Origin: Mesorhizobium sp. 65-26 | GTDB lineage: Bacteria > Pseudomonadota > Alphaproteobacteria > Rhizobiales > Rhizobiaceae | Assembly (NCBI GenBank): GCA_001899205.1 | Contig: MKVL01000032.1 | Span: 371,269 to 435,268, forward strand | Direction: 5' to 3' | Length of the DNA stretch: 64,000 nucleotides | Part shown: one piece after another, positions 63,499 to 64,000 of the stretch | Layout of the letters: every line of letters starts with the position of its first letter | How positions within the stretch are numbered: the first letter of the stretch is position 1 | Translations under genes and position numbers: made by a program | The notes under the pieces: model-generated | The model's database searches: none | The model's input: only the letters and a program-made list of their open reading frames with translations | What the model was told of the DNA's origin: nothing

Positions 63499-64000
63499 TC
63501 AGACCCGCTCGAGCGCGATCGCGATGCCCTGGCCGACGCCGATGCACATGGTGGCCAACGCATAGCGGCCGCCGCGTTCGCGCAGTTCCAGCGCCGCCGT
63601 GCCCGATATGCGGGCGCCGGACATGCCGAGCGGATGGCCGAGCGCGATGGCGCCGCCATTCGGATTGACGTGCGCGGCATCCTCGGCGATGCCAAGCTGG
63701 CGCAGCACGGCGATGCCTTGCGAGGCGAAGGCTTCGTTGAGCTCGATGACGTCGAACTGGCTCGGCTTGAGGTCAAGCCGCGCGCACAGTTTCTGCGTCG
63801 CCGGAGCCGGCCCGATGCCCATGATGCGTGGCTCGACGCCGGCTGTGGCGCCGCCGAGGATACGGGCGATCGGCGTCAGACCGTATTTGCGGGCCGCCGC
63901 TTCCGAGGCGACAACGAGAGCGGCCGCGCCGTCATTGACGCCGGAAGCGTTGCCGGCCGTCACCGTGCCGCCCTGCCGGAACGGTGTCGGCAGCTTGGCC
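63499..64000 (-). CDS. pcaF: Acetyl-CoA acyltransferase, probable beta-ketoadipyl-CoA thiolase (3' part)
   Basis: The C-terminal 166 residues of a thiolase; the 5' part lies beyond the window and the frame stays open to 64000. The region [20 protein letters not shown], the active-site histidine motif [17 protein letters not shown] and the cysteine in CIGVGQG are standard. The sequence style fits PcaF, the last enzyme of the beta-ketoadipate pathway, rather than PhbA. It lies 130 bp from the BMP operon start, in the same direction. Confidence 0.85.
   Translation of the reverse strand, partial: AKLPTPFRQGGTVTAGNASGVNDGAAALVVASEAAARKYGLTPIARILGGATAGVEPRIMGIGPAPATQKLCARLDLKPSQFDVIELNEAFASQGIAVLRQLGIAEDAAHVNPNGGAIALGHPLGMSGARISGTAALELRERGGRYALATMCIGVGQGIAIALERV

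Overview
The window is GC-rich (roughly 63-66 % by eye) alphaproteobacterial chromosome. Protein styles, the many ABC importers, LysR/RpiR/GlxA-type regulators and the short palindromic intergenic repeats of the 'gcatgatcccgaaaag' and 'gcaattcc...ggaattgc' types point to Rhizobiales, most likely Mesorhizobium or a close relative. This placement is inference from recognised styles, not from a search.

Layout. 1-8.7 kb: housekeeping and small metabolic genes (MOSC protein, LysE exporter, DUF1062, typA, phoD-like phosphatase) and a divergent MFS/TetR pair with a clear double operator. 8.8-14.4 kb: a catabolic-looking operon (GlxA-type regulator, two amidohydrolases, Rieske ferredoxin) divergent from an orphan peptide-type ABC binding protein. 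14.5-24.4 kb: ppa, a LemA/TPM trio, a pyridoxal kinase, carbonic anhydrase and an M3 oligopeptidase. 24.5-31.4 kb: a BMP-family (nucleoside-like) ABC importer with a 5-formyl-THF cyclo-ligase paralogue and a LysR regulator. 31.6-39.4 kb: a CUT1 sugar-type ABC importer with an M81 (MlrC-like) metallopeptidase, SDR and RpiR regulator. 40.4-43.2 kb: an AT-rich 2.8-kb island at the 3' end of tRNA-Ala(CGC), flanked by a 24-bp direct repeat and holding a broken integrase start plus a Septu-like ATPase/HNH pair. 43.6-46.9 kb: an HTH regulator, a 31-codon peptide gene, a SagB/McbC-type dehydrogenase interrupted by an in-frame amber codon, and three small proteins. 47.0-52.9 kb: an RNA-repair locus (rtcR, sigma-54 promoter, Ro60/TROVE protein, RNA array, rtcB). 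52.9-64 kb: flavin monooxygenase, AsmA, SDR, a second BMP-type ABC operon and the 3' part of pcaF.

The most striking feature is the 1.15-kb 'non-coding' stretch between the Ro60 gene and rtcB. It contains seven tandem modules, each closed by a perfect stem that carries GCGAAUG/GACGAAUG-like and CUUGUCG-like strands. Inside each is a circularly permuted tRNA mimic: T-arm, then an acceptor-like hairpin, then a D-arm-like segment. These look like YrlA-type bacterial Y RNAs. Seven in a row, with different tRNA-like cores, is the best candidate here for an under-described system. The second candidate is the peptide/SagB/small-protein cluster. The third is the tRNA-Ala defence island.
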